This document shows, in pieces, positions 44,882 through 54,691 of a stretch of DNA of 64,000 nucleotides. Position numbers and translations under genes: made by a program. The notes beneath the pieces are model-generated. The model made no database searches and was not told the origin of the DNA. It saw only the letters and a list, made by a program, of their open reading frames with translations. The number at the start of each line of letters is the position of its first letter. The stretch's first letter is position 1. Origin of the DNA: Diplocloster hominis. Lineage in GTDB: Bacteria > Bacillota > Clostridia > Lachnospirales > Lachnospiraceae. Location of the stretch: assembly GCF_032380655.1 (NCBI RefSeq), contig NZ_JAWDIY010000010.1, positions 62,001 to 126,000 on the forward strand, in the 5' to 3' direction.

Positions 44882-47800
44882 ATGAAGAGAAATCTAAAAT
44901 GTATTATCACGATGGTGCTCACCCTTGCAGTTTTCAGCTCGATTCTGCCATCCGTGTCCCTGTCGGCGAAAGCCGCTCAGCCGGATGAGGATACAAAATG
45001 GCAGGAACTGCAGACGATACTCTCTGGTGTCACCGGACGATATACGGAACCACCGGACAAAAGCCAGGTGGAGGGCAATACTTTTTCAGCAGGCATGCTG
45101 CTGGGAAACGGCAGTTTTGGAGTGGTGGCCGATGCGCGCCCGGATGAACAGAGCTTTTATTTTTCAGGGCAGGATGTCTGGAATAATTCCCAGAAAGTCA
45201 TGAATGCGCAGCTTCAGATTACCGGTCTGGAAGCAGGGAGTCTTCAGGTATCCACGAATGAAAGCAACACCGCCGACGGATCCAAGGGGGCGGCGGCTGT
45301 GATCGATGGAGACCCTGCTACCTATTGGATTACCAAGGCGCAAAGTGCTTCAAAAGGTGATAAATGGCTGAAATTTGATTTTCAGCGAAAAGTAACGATA
45401 GATTCCTGGTCATCCATTCACAGAGGGTATGTGGACGGTCATAATACGCGTTATAACACCAGGGATTTTAGCTTACAGACCAGTGAGGATGGCGTTGAGT
45501 GGAAAGACGTGGATATCATAACAGATAACACGGATTACATAGTAGAACGGAATCTGGTACAGCCTGTGACTTCCAGGTACTTCCGGGTGAACATCACAAA
45601 GCCGGTCCAGCCGGGACAGGAGACGCATAAAGTGACTGGAGACCGTGCTACGGCCCGGATTTCGGAGGTCGATTTCTTGTACAACGGTAAGTCACTTATC
45701 CATGCGGAAAACAAAGAAGAACAGTCCTTTACTTACTCTGCATCGGATACATCCGGATTTACCATATCTGCGGAAAATGCATTCGATTCCGACGAGAATA
45801 CTATGTGGCGGTCCAACACACAGGCTGCCAGAGTAGATGGGGCGACCGTTCCCCATGATAAGTGGGTGAAGGTATCATCGGACAAACCTTTTACATTCAA
45901 CAAGATCGAAGTGAAACATAATGGTGTCCTTTACCCGCAGGATTCCTGTTATAACACGCACAATTATGAACTGCAGATCTCGGATAACGGAACAGACTGG
46001 TCAACGATTAAATCCGTATCGGGAAATACAGAAAATATCAACACATTTGAATTTGACACGGAGGTCACGGCAAACCATCTGCGTCTTTATTCTGCGGAAC
46101 CGACCGCTCCGGAATACGCCAGCAAACATTATGAAAATGATATGGCGTTAGCGAGAATCGTAGATATTAATCTGTACAAGAACGGGACAAATGTGCTGGA
46201 CCGGTCCGAAGAGCCGGATGGCAGCTACTATCATGAACAGGACATTCTGAATGCGGAGGTGCGCAGCAAACAGGAATTTGACGGAAACAGCGTAACATTC
46301 CGGTCATGGACTCTGGACGACCGTAATATTCTGATCACGGATATTACGCTGGATGAAAAGACCGATAAACCATATAAATTGAAACTGACTTTAAAGGCGC
46401 CCAGCGGCATCAGCCAGTCGAAAGGTACCACGGATGACATGATCTGGCTTGCGAGATCCTCAGGTTCTCCCTACAGTTCCAGGACTTCCACGGCGGTCCG
46501 TGTCCTTGATGGGACCAGCGAAATCAGCGGAAACGATATGATCGTAACGCTTGAGCCTGGAAAAACAGTGAAATTAGCCAGCTTCGCACATTCCAGCAGC
46601 GGTCTTACCAACGGCAGCGGTTTGGCGGTAAAAGCTCTGGAGACGGTAAAAACAGAAGCGACAACCAGATTAAAGCAGTTGACGGTAGCCGATACGGAGC
46701 GGGCTCACGAGAAACATCTCCAGTGGTGGAAGGATTACTGGATGAAATCCTATATTAACGTAGCCGATACCACAATCCAACGGTATTACTTTGGAGCCTT
46801 ATACGGTTTGGGCTGCACCGTACGCCCTACCGCGGAAGGCGCTGAGCAGCCGAATGTACCGGGCAGTATGCTTGGCGTATGGCAGACGAATGACAAGGCT
46901 GCATCTTATGGAAGAGGTTACACAAACTACAATTATGAAGCACCTTATTACGGATTATTCTCCAGTAACCGCAGCGAGATTATGGAACCGTATTTTATCG
47001 AGGCGGATGTCAGGTTATCCCATGCTCAGAATACAGTGGCAAAACTGGGATATCGCGGAGCGCAGTTTGAACGGTCCATCGTGCCGGTCTATAACTTTTA
47101 TAATAAAAAATCCCCGATAACGGTTGCTTCCACAAAGAATCCCAACAAGCTTCCGACAGATCAGAAATCCAATGTTATGCTTTATACGCAGGCCTTCATC
47201 TGGGACTGGCAGTATAATCAGGATGAGGAACGGCTGAAACAGTATACCTATCCGGCGATCAAACAAACCGTAGAGTTCTATATGGATTTTGTGGAGAAAG
47301 GGGATGACGGAAAATATTGGGTATATAAAAGTGCCAATAATGAGCTGAACGCGAGCTCAGATTATGATATCAATCCGATTTTGGATATCGGATACATAAA
47401 ATCACATTTTAAAGCCTTTATAGAAATGTCCGAGTACCTGGGTGAGAATCTGGAAATGATACCCCAAATGCAGGAGATCCTGGACAATCTGTCGCCTCTT
47501 CCCACCAGCGAAAACGCAGAGCGGGCAAAGGCGGATCTTACCAGCCTGGGATTTGATGCGGACAAAGAAGTATATGTTTCGGGCTATTTTTCGGATAATT
47601 ACGATCAGGTAAAAGCTTCGAACTGTCCGTGGGGAACCTATATTTATGAAGGGAACCAGCCGGTGGCTCTGGAAGGCGTTGTGCATCCGGCGGAAAATGT
47701 TAGTCTTGCCTCTGATCCGGATGAGCTGACAATTGCCAGGGATACTTTTGAATACTTTAACCCCATGTATCCTTACTACAGAGGGGCCGGATACAACGGT

Positions 47801-50800
47801 TTCCCCAAATCCTTTACGATCGCAGCACGGCTTGGCATTGACGGTGACCGGATTCTGAGCAGTCTGGATCATACCATTCAGGCGCTCTGGAGAGAGAACC
47901 TGACCTGTAGGAACGGCGATGCTCACGGAATAGAGTCTTTTGGGACCATCGAGGCGGTTAACTCCATGCTGTTACAGAATCATGAGGAGGAACTTCGTAT
48001 ATTCCCCTCGTGGGCGAAGAGCACAGATATTAAATTCGTAGATTTGAGAGCAAAAGGAGCGTTCCTGATATCCTCCGAGTACAAGGCCGATGGACAGGTG
48101 ATCCCATATGTGGATCTGACCAGTGAAAAAGGAAATACCGTGAATCTGGTGTCTCCATGGAAAAACGGATGTATCATACAGGATGGAAATGGACAGAACG
48201 TAAGCGCACAGATCTCGGCTACCAAGAATACCGGAGAACTGTTATACACCTTTGAGACCCAACCCGGATCGGCTTATCATATTACAGAGAACCCGGAACC
48301 ATACGAACCGGTACAAAGCGTCCAGGTTACCGCTGATGAGACTGTACTGTATACCGGAGATACGCTGCAGGCAGCTGCACAGGTTCTGCCGCAGGAAGCT
48401 CTGGTGAAAATAGTGAAGTGGAGCAGCAGTGATCCTGAGACAGCAAAGGTGGACCAAAAAGGTGTAATCACCGGCATAACTCCAGGTATAGCAGAAATCA
48501 CGGCGGAATCCCTGATATCGCCGGATATCAAAGGAACGCTGACCATCGAAGTGAAAGAACGGATGCCGGATCGCATAACCATCACGGATGATGGAGGCGG
48601 AACCATAAATGTAAATGACAAAAAGAAACTGAAAGCTGAAATACTCCCTGAAAATACAACGAATAAAACCATAGAATGGAGCAGCAGCAATCCTGAAATC
48701 GTGGGTATTGATGAGAACGGCAACATCAAGGGAGGATTATCCGGTACCGCACAGATCACAGCATCTGCGGCAGCTGATGAGAATATCACTAATACCGTGG
48801 ATATCAAGGTAAATGTGGAATCGAGCGGATACTCCGCACTGAAGTATTATCCCAATGAGGCCAGTGTCGACACTGGCAGCACAAAGAGTCAGTCCTATAC
48901 GATGGCTTATGGATTCCAGGTGAAGAATCCCATCGTTATCACGGAATTAGGATTTTATGATCAGAACAATAACGGAAAATTTGATAACACAGGTTCAAAA
49001 GCAGGAATCTGGACAAAAGACGGAACCGAACCGCTGGCTGCCGTCACCCTGCAAAAAGGAACGGCAAGAGATGGAAATGGATACTGCTATGCGAAACTGG
49101 ATACACCCATAACCCTGGAGCCGGGGGAATACGAGATCGCCGGATACTATCCGAAGGGTTCGACCGATAACTGGTTCCACTCGAAAGATAAGAGACCATT
49201 TGCCACAGCGCCGCAGATCGAATATCTGAATCCGGGATATGCGGCAGGAACCAGTGATCTTGTGAAACCGGACCTGGATGCATCCAAGTTTCCTTACCAC
49301 TGTATCAACTTTAAATATCTGGATAAGAACAGACTAGAAGAGCAGATCAGCAAGGCAAAAGAACTGGATGAGGCTGCTTATGGCCTGGAAAGCTGGATAG
49401 CTCTGGACGAAGCACTGGACAAAGCCGAAGCAGCGGCGAAACCTGCGGAAACAGCCAAACCTGAGACCTCAGATCAGAAGCTGATCGACACGGCCGCAGA
49501 AGAACTGCAAAGCGCAATCGCTAATTTGGAAACAGATCAGGTCAAATACGGAATTGTCGCGGAATATAATTTCCTGGATGCAGATATGCCGTTGGCTGAC
49601 CAGAGTGAATTCCACAACGACGGAGCGATGGGCACCGGTAATCAGGTGACGGAGGATTCTGGATTTACAAAAGCGCTGGAATTCGACGGAACCGGAGATG
49701 CTGCCGTACGGATCGCGGACCAGGGATCTTTAAGAACCTTCCGCAGTATGACGATTGATCTCTGGGTACAGATGCCCGAAGCAGCAGGCCTAAGGCAGGT
49801 ACTGGTGAGCAAGAAAGAAAAAGACGGCAATGGATTTAAACTGGAGGTGTTAAACGACGGTACCGTACTCTTTGTGATCCGCGGAGCCGAAGAGGATAAT
49901 TCAGTTTCTTCCGAAGCCGGAGCTGTCACTACCGGAGAAAATGCAAAATGGCATCATTTGAAAGCCGTATATGATTATGAACAGGGAAAAATGATTCTTA
50001 TGGTGGACCAGGATACGACAGAAGCCGCTGCAAATCAGATCACGAGGAGCACCATAAACAGCCTGAAAGCGCCGCTGTGCCTGGGACATGAGCTGGAAGG
50101 GGCAGACAAAGACGCAGCCGGGACGGGCTTTTTCAAGGGACGTATGGCCAGACTTGTACTGACAAATGTGTCCAATGATGTAATTCCGCCTGCGATCACG
50201 GCAGCCAGTATTCAGAATAATGAAATAAATGTAGACTTTGAAACGGCATTTACGTTTCATCTGAGTGAAGACAATCTGACATTGGATGAAGGCGCCATTG
50301 AACTTCACAAAGACAGCGAGCCGCAGCCGGTGAAAGCGGCATTGCAGGGAAATATCCTCACTGTCACGCCGGAATATCTGGCGGGAGGCACAGACTATAC
50401 GCTGGTTATCAGCGGGGCGGCCATCCATGATACCGCTGGAAATCCGATGAGGTCTGATTACATCATCGAATTCATGACCGGCTTGGAGGGAGATCTGAAT
50501 AAGCTGCAAGAAGTTTATGATAAGTATCTGCCAAAGACAGAGAAAGAAGAGCTCTACACGGAAGAGACTTTTCAGGTATTCCAGGCTGAGGTGGATGCAG
50601 CTAAAGCTATTCTGGATAAAGGAAGAGCCACTGTGGAAGAGGTATCAGAAACGATATCAGGATTGGAAGCCGCAGCACTTGGTTTACTTTACAAAGAAGT
50701 AAATACCGACGTCCTGACGGAAAAAATTGCAGAAGCGAAACAGATTCTGCTGGAAAACCAGATCACCGAAGAAAGTATCCAGAAGCTGCAGGGTGCCATG

Positions 50801-52261
50801 GAAACGGCCGAAAAACTGCTGGGCCAGGAACCCGGTACGGTCAGTCCGGAGGATATCCAAAATTCGGTGGATACATTGGCAGAAATCCTCAGAAACCTGG
50901 AGTATAAAGCAGCCGACATGAGCGCTTTGGCCGAATTATGCACAGCGGTACAGAATCAGAAAGTCCAGGAAAATAACTGGGCAGACTATGAAGAAACATC
51001 CGTGATAAATGTGGAAGATACTCTTCGGGTGGCGCTGGAAGTCTTAGACCGAACGGATCTGACCGTGCTGGAACAGGGAATCGTAGACCTGGCTCTTAAG
51101 AATCTCCAGTGGGCTAGCGACCATATGAGCCTGAAGCCTGCGAATACAGTTTCCCTGCGTGACATGATCCGGCAGGCAGAAGCGGTTAAGACAGAGGACT
51201 ACACCGAAAAATCAAGCGCAGAGTTAAAAAAGACATTGGATGCGGCCAGAGAACTGTTACTTACCCCGGGTCTGACGATCCGTGATCAGGCGGCCGTAGA
51301 TGAAAAGGCAGATGCTCTGCAGGCAGTTTTGAACGGACTGACGAAGAGGGCCGATATGACGCTGCTGACGGAAAAGATCCGGATGGCCGAAGCGTGCAAA
51401 CGTACGGATTACACAGACGAGAGCTGGGAAGTTTTTGTGCAGGTTCTGTCCGAAGCGGAAACTATGGCCCGGAATTCGGATCTGTCCGAAGATGACCAGC
51501 AATCCGTAAACGAAATGATAGAGAAGCTGGCAGCAGCGCTGGAGCAGCTGGAAAGAACACAGAGTGAAGAGGGAAAGACTGTAGTGGAGATCACTCAGGA
51601 TCCGGAAGCACCACAAGTACAGATCGCCAACAGCCAGGAGCTGGTGAATTCCGTATTTACCGAAGAGGAAAAACACCAGATCGCAGACGGTGTCTATAGC
51701 AGGATTCTGCTTACGGTCAGAAGAGTACAGATGGAGACGGATCATCCGGATATGATTCAGTTCCAGGAAGCCCTGGACGGCAGAAAACTGGGAATGGTAC
51801 TAGATATTACGATCCAGAAACAGGTGGGAGACGGGAATCTGGAGCTCGTACGGTCATTGGATAAGAGCCTGCGTCTGATTGTGCCGGTACCGGAAGAATT
51901 AAAACCCGGAACGGGAGTAAATAGGACTTTCACCTTCTTAAGGCTCCATGACGGACAGATCGCTGAACTGAAGGATCTGGATCAGGAAGAAACTACAATT
52001 ACGATAGAGTCAGGTTCCTATTCCCTGTACGCGATCATCTTCCGGGATGAAGTAATCCGGGACGATAACGATCATCAACAGGATTCTCAGGATCATAACG
52101 GGCAGGCTGGTTCCGGTGATGCTGCGGTGACCAGGGCTGACGGCGCGCAGACAGGGGACTCAGCGCCGGTGGTGCCGATAATGTTAATACTGCTGTTGGC
52201 CGGAAGCGCAGCGGCAGGGATCGTGTATTACAGAAAGAGAGACAAGATCCACGAAAGATAG
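44882..52261 (+). CDS. Giant surface GH95-like glycosidase with CBM32, BIG2, LamG and FIVAR modules
   Basis: 2459 residues. There is a signal peptide (cleavage near AKA/AQP). The GH95-type N-domain starts at ~70 (MLLGNGSFGVV, QDVWNN), is interrupted by two CBM32 domains (~121-436), and resumes with YYHEQDILNAEVRS. The catalytic (alpha/alpha)6 domain (~608-1050) contains YTNYNYEAPYYG with the paired Asn seen in GH95. Then follow two BIG2 Ig-like domains (~1143-1312), a DUF4082-like domain, FIVAR, a LamG/concanavalin domain (~1556-1765), a SbsA-like Ig domain, several FIVAR repeats, a further domain (~2250-2400), GAQTGD, a membrane helix and a basic tail. GAGGAGG precedes the ATG. It is paralogous to the enzyme at 29038 in its core but with different accessory modules. 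The exact glycan target is not determined. Confidence 0.8.
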   Translation: MKRNLKCIITMVLTLAVFSSILPSVSLSAKAAQPDEDTKWQELQTILSGVTGRYTEPPDKSQVEGNTFSAGMLLGNGSFGVVADARPDEQSFYFSGQDVWNNSQKVMNAQLQITGLEAGSLQVSTNESNTADGSKGAAAVIDGDPATYWITKAQSASKGDKWLKFDFQRKVTIDSWSSIHRGYVDGHNTRYNTRDFSLQTSEDGVEWKDVDIITDNTDYIVERNLVQPVTSRYFRVNITKPVQPGQETHKVTGDRATARISEVDFLYNGKSLIHAENKEEQSFTYSASDTSGFTISAENAFDSDENTMWRSNTQAARVDGATVPHDKWVKVSSDKPFTFNKIEVKHNGVLYPQDSCYNTHNYELQISDNGTDWSTIKSVSGNTENINTFEFDTEVTANHLRLYSAEPTAPEYASKHYENDMALARIVDINLYKNGTNVLDRSEEPDGSYYHEQDILNAEVRSKQEFDGNSVTFRSWTLDDRNILITDITLDEKTDKPYKLKLTLKAPSGISQSKGTTDDMIWLARSSGSPYSSRTSTAVRVLDGTSEISGNDMIVTLEPGKTVKLASFAHSSSGLTNGSGLAVKALETVKTEATTRLKQLTVADTERAHEKHLQWWKDYWMKSYINVADTTIQRYYFGALYGLGCTVRPTAEGAEQPNVPGSMLGVWQTNDKAASYGRGYTNYNYEAPYYGLFSSNRSEIMEPYFIEADVRLSHAQNTVAKLGYRGAQFERSIVPVYNFYNKKSPITVASTKNPNKLPTDQKSNVMLYTQAFIWDWQYNQDEERLKQYTYPAIKQTVEFYMDFVEKGDDGKYWVYKSANNELNASSDYDINPILDIGYIKSHFKAFIEMSEYLGENLEMIPQMQEILDNLSPLPTSENAERAKADLTSLGFDADKEVYVSGYFSDNYDQVKASNCPWGTYIYEGNQPVALEGVVHPAENVSLASDPDELTIARDTFEYFNPMYPYYRGAGYNGFPKSFTIAARLGIDGDRILSSLDHTIQALWRENLTCRNGDAHGIESFGTIEAVNSMLLQNHEEELRIFPSWAKSTDIKFVDLRAKGAFLISSEYKADGQVIPYVDLTSEKGNTVNLVSPWKNGCIIQDGNGQNVSAQISATKNTGELLYTFETQPGSAYHITENPEPYEPVQSVQVTADETVLYTGDTLQAAAQVLPQEALVKIVKWSSSDPETAKVDQKGVITGITPGIAEITAESLISPDIKGTLTIEVKERMPDRITITDDGGGTINVNDKKKLKAEILPENTTNKTIEWSSSNPEIVGIDENGNIKGGLSGTAQITASAAADENITNTVDIKVNVESSGYSALKYYPNEASVDTGSTKSQSYTMAYGFQVKNPIVITELGFYDQNNNGKFDNTGSKAGIWTKDGTEPLAAVTLQKGTARDGNGYCYAKLDTPITLEPGEYEIAGYYPKGSTDNWFHSKDKRPFATAPQIEYLNPGYAAGTSDLVKPDLDASKFPYHCINFKYLDKNRLEEQISKAKELDEAAYGLESWIALDEALDKAEAAAKPAETAKPETSDQKLIDTAAEELQSAIANLETDQVKYGIVAEYNFLDADMPLADQSEFHNDGAMGTGNQVTEDSGFTKALEFDGTGDAAVRIADQGSLRTFRSMTIDLWVQMPEAAGLRQVLVSKKEKDGNGFKLEVLNDGTVLFVIRGAEEDNSVSSEAGAVTTGENAKWHHLKAVYDYEQGKMILMVDQDTTEAAANQITRSTINSLKAPLCLGHELEGADKDAAGTGFFKGRMARLVLTNVSNDVIPPAITAASIQNNEINVDFETAFTFHLSEDNLTLDEGAIELHKDSEPQPVKAALQGNILTVTPEYLAGGTDYTLVISGAAIHDTAGNPMRSDYIIEFMTGLEGDLNKLQEVYDKYLPKTEKEELYTEETFQVFQAEVDAAKAILDKGRATVEEVSETISGLEAAALGLLYKEVNTDVLTEKIAEAKQILLENQITEESIQKLQGAMETAEKLLGQEPGTVSPEDIQNSVDTLAEILRNLEYKAADMSALAELCTAVQNQKVQENNWADYEETSVINVEDTLRVALEVLDRTDLTVLEQGIVDLALKNLQWASDHMSLKPANTVSLRDMIRQAEAVKTEDYTEKSSAELKKTLDAARELLLTPGLTIRDQAAVDEKADALQAVLNGLTKRADMTLLTEKIRMAEACKRTDYTDESWEVFVQVLSEAETMARNSDLSEDDQQSVNEMIEKLAAALEQLERTQSEEGKTVVEITQDPEAPQVQIANSQELVNSVFTEEEKHQIADGVYSRILLTVRRVQMETDHPDMIQFQEALDGRKLGMVLDITIQKQVGDGNLELVRSLDKSLRLIVPVPEELKPGTGVNRTFTFLRLHDGQIAELKDLDQEETTITIESGSYSLYAIIFRDEVIRDDNDHQQDSQDHNGQAGSGDAAVTRADGAQTGDSAPVVPIMLILLLAGSAAAGIVYYRKRDKIHER

Positions 52262-52317
52262 GAGCGGGATGTAGAAGGCATCTGAAAGCTGATTTTTAGA
52301 AAGATAAAGAGCTTAAG

Positions 52318-52358
52318 AGAGAATGGAAATCTTCTGAGGGTTTCCATTCTCTTTATAG
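52318..52358 (+). terminator. Terminator of the second GH95-like gene
   Basis: AGAGAATGGAAA-type arm (52318-52329) pairs with TTTCCATTCTCT (52341-52352), followed by TTATAG. In the remaining 52262-52696 gap there is a CCCCTCA-GAT-TGAGGGG hairpin at 52578-52594 and no gene. Confidence 0.8.
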
Positions 52359-52696
52359 AATAATTCTAATGGCGGAGAACCTTTGATGAAAAATGTCAGT
52401 AATACAGGCGGGCATAATAAACAGATGGTTAGGATTAGAAGATATAAAAACTGTTTGACATCAATAACTTTGAGGGACGTATCTGTAGCCTGGTTTCAAA
52501 ATGGTCCTGATAAATTTTATAAAAAATGTTTATAAGAGTATTATGAAGGAAAGTAGTAAAAAAGAACCCCCCCGAATCCCCTCAGATTGAGGGGAAGGGG
52601 AGTTGAAGTGTCGAAGATACTTATTTATAACAATACTGGTTCATAAGTTCCTAACATACGAATTCCATATGCGGTTTCATGGCTGTCACTAACGAT

Positions 52697-53950
52697 TCAC
52701 CCCAATAATTTTTGCAGAACCCTTATAATTAAAGGCACAAACTCTTCATACCGTAATCCATAGATAAAGCCTTCGGGAGCATCGGAAGAGGGAGTCTTGA
52801 TTAAACCGGCAAAATCCATGTCAGAAATTCCACATTCATACATCGCCTGTTCAACTTCTTGAGCAATCAGACCATAATGTTTTCGTCCGGTTTCCGCATC
52901 GTTCAAAATATAGGATACAGGGCGTAATTTAAGGAGAAATTGCTCCGCTTTATCTGCATCAAGTTTGTCGATACTATGTTTGGAGTTTTGATCGGAAGTT
53001 ATGATGGCACTGGTAGCGGCATATACACTTCCGAATCTATGGCTGGCGGATCCCAGGTCTGCAACATTATCCTTCGATTGAAAAAAGCACCAACGTCCTG
53101 AATCGACCCCAAAAAAGAAGCTGTATTGCTGCTCATTTGAAGAAAAAATCTTAAAGTTTTGGTTTCCGCCCTGTTCAATCCGACCACCATAACCCATGCG
53201 TACTCCGTGGCTCCCCTGTAAAGTCAGATCGCCGGTGATTGTTCCGCCTGTTAATGGAAGATACCCGCCCAATCGGCTATTCACTTCAGCTTCGGTGTAG
53301 TAACGGTTGTCATGTACGTGGTTCAGATTTGCCTTATTGTTGACGGTTGACTCCAGCACTGATAAGGAAGCATTTGTAATATCGATCTCATCGGATAAAG
53401 TATTATTTATGGTGGACAATGTGCCGCCAATTTCCGTAATTTGTGTTGATAAGCTGTCCATTCCTTCCTGGCCGATTTTTTTTACCTCATTGACCGCAGA
53501 AACCAAATCCGTCTTATGTTCGGTAGACAAATCAGCCAGGCTGCCGATAGTGTTTTTGATTACATCAAATCGTTTCCGGATATTACCGAATAAATTTGAT
53601 AAGGTGCTTCCGCTGATCAAATCGGAATCAACTGCTGGTATGGTAAATGTTACGGGAGTGGCCATGTTAATATTACCGGTATCTCCCTTTGGCCCCTGCG
53701 GACCTGCAAGCCCCTGTGGCCCTGGCTCTCCTGTTTCCCCTTTGGGCCCCTGCGGACCTGCAGGTCCGGTTTCCCCTTTGGGACCCTGGATGCCGGCCGG
53801 ACCCTGCGGTCCTGTTTCTCCGATATCGCCTTTCGGTCCCTGTGGTCCGGAAGCTCCGGTTGCTCCTATCGGACCCTGTGCCCCGGTAGCCCCCTGTGGT
53901 CCGGGTTCTCCCTTAGGCCCGCGGATATAACCAATGAATGCTTTTGCCAT
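52697..53950 (-). CDS. Phage tail fibre: collagen-like stalk with S74 self-cleaving chaperone
   Basis: 417 residues. Residues ~10-93 are Gly-X-Y collagen-like repeats (GPKGEPGPQGATGAQGPIG pattern). A helical stalk and a beta-rich region (YLPLTGGTITGDLTL) follow. The C-terminal ~100 residues are an intramolecular chaperone of endosialidase (peptidase S74), starting TSDQNSKHSI, where autoproteolysis would occur at Ser-Asp, and including YGLIAQEVEQAM. AGGGGGAA precedes the ATG. It would form a trimeric receptor-binding fibre, and it is the last gene of the tail module. Confidence 0.85.
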   Translation of the reverse strand: MAKAFIGYIRGPKGEPGPQGATGAQGPIGATGASGPQGPKGDIGETGPQGPAGIQGPKGETGPAGPQGPKGETGEPGPQGLAGPQGPKGDTGNINMATPVTFTIPAVDSDLISGSTLSNLFGNIRKRFDVIKNTIGSLADLSTEHKTDLVSAVNEVKKIGQEGMDSLSTQITEIGGTLSTINNTLSDEIDITNASLSVLESTVNNKANLNHVHDNRYYTEAEVNSRLGGYLPLTGGTITGDLTLQGSHGVRMGYGGRIEQGGNQNFKIFSSNEQQYSFFFGVDSGRWCFFQSKDNVADLGSASHRFGSVYAATSAIITSDQNSKHSIDKLDADKAEQFLLKLRPVSYILNDAETGRKHYGLIAQEVEQAMYECGISDMDFAGLIKTPSSDAPEGFIYGLRYEEFVPLIIRVLQKLLG

Positions 53951-53962
53951 ATCTTTTTCCCC

Positions 53963-54691
53963 CTATTCATTTTCTTCCGGTGTCAAATAGTAAACGGCTC
54001 CGGTTACCGGATCATATTCGAACTCGGGCGGGGTGCTGCCCTCCGCAAAATAAGCGTAAAGATTCCCGGAGTCATCTACGGACAGGGTGTATAAGGTACT
54101 GATTGGTACGGAGACACCGCTGTCTCCTTGTTTGCCCTGTGGTCCCTGCGGCCCGGTGCTGCCCATTGGCCCCGCGGGCCCCTGCGGGCCTGTTGCGCCA
54201 ACAGCACCCATGGGGCCTTGCGGACCGGGAATACCTTGTATTCCCTGCGGGCCTCTGGGACCGGAGTCACCGACATCCCCCTTGGGTCCCTGTATGCCCT
54301 GTGGACCGATGAATTCACCCTGTTCCAGCCGCGTCGCGAGATCACTTGCCGTATCGGCGGCACTTTGGGCGGCTGCTTCGGCAGCTTGAGTGCTGGCAGC
54401 CGCCAGGTCTCCCTGCATTGTGGCATAATCAGCCGCCTCCCTGGAAAGTATGACTGCCGCATTGACTTCCCCGGTCAGCCTTTGTATGATCTCGTCTGTG
54501 AGATCGCCGAATTGTTCCACCATATCTTCGTAAGTTGCGATCCGTTTTGTATTTCCTCCGGCGAAACACAGATATACCGATTTTCCATCCTTGCAGAGCG
54601 GATCGTCCTTAAGGACTACCGCCCATTCACCTGGCAGAAGCTGCGCCGGATTTAAGTCACCATAAGCGCCTCTTCTCATTCTAATTGCCAT
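53963..54691 (-). CDS. Phage collagen-like tail-tip or baseplate appendage protein
   Basis: 242 residues. The N-terminal domain (MAIRMRRGAYGDLNPAQLLPG, then WAVVLKDDP) matches the short attachment domain found at the start of many phage fibre proteins. Residues ~60-125 form an Ala-rich helix, ~128-195 are Gly-X-Y collagen repeats, and a small C-terminal domain follows. ATG 54691 follows GGAGGTGA; a start 9 bases upstream is less likely. It overlaps the upstream tip gene by 11 bases. Confidence 0.8.
   Translation of the reverse strand: MAIRMRRGAYGDLNPAQLLPGEWAVVLKDDPLCKDGKSVYLCFAGGNTKRIATYEDMVEQFGDLTDEIIQRLTGEVNAAVILSREAADYATMQGDLAAASTQAAEAAAQSAADTASDLATRLEQGEFIGPQGIQGPKGDVGDSGPRGPQGIQGIPGPQGPMGAVGATGPQGPAGPMGSTGPQGPQGKQGDSGVSVPISTLYTLSVDDSGNLYAYFAEGSTPPEFEYDPVTGAVYYLTPEENE

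Noticed and set aside
48995..49300. Short minus-strand ORFs within the second GH95-like gene
   Set aside because: Lie inside a single continuous 2459-codon gene; no ribosome binding sites.
53307..53930. Plus-strand Pro/Gly-rich ORFs over the collagen-like genes
   Set aside because: Antisense of Gly-X-Y repeats; low complexity explains the open frame.
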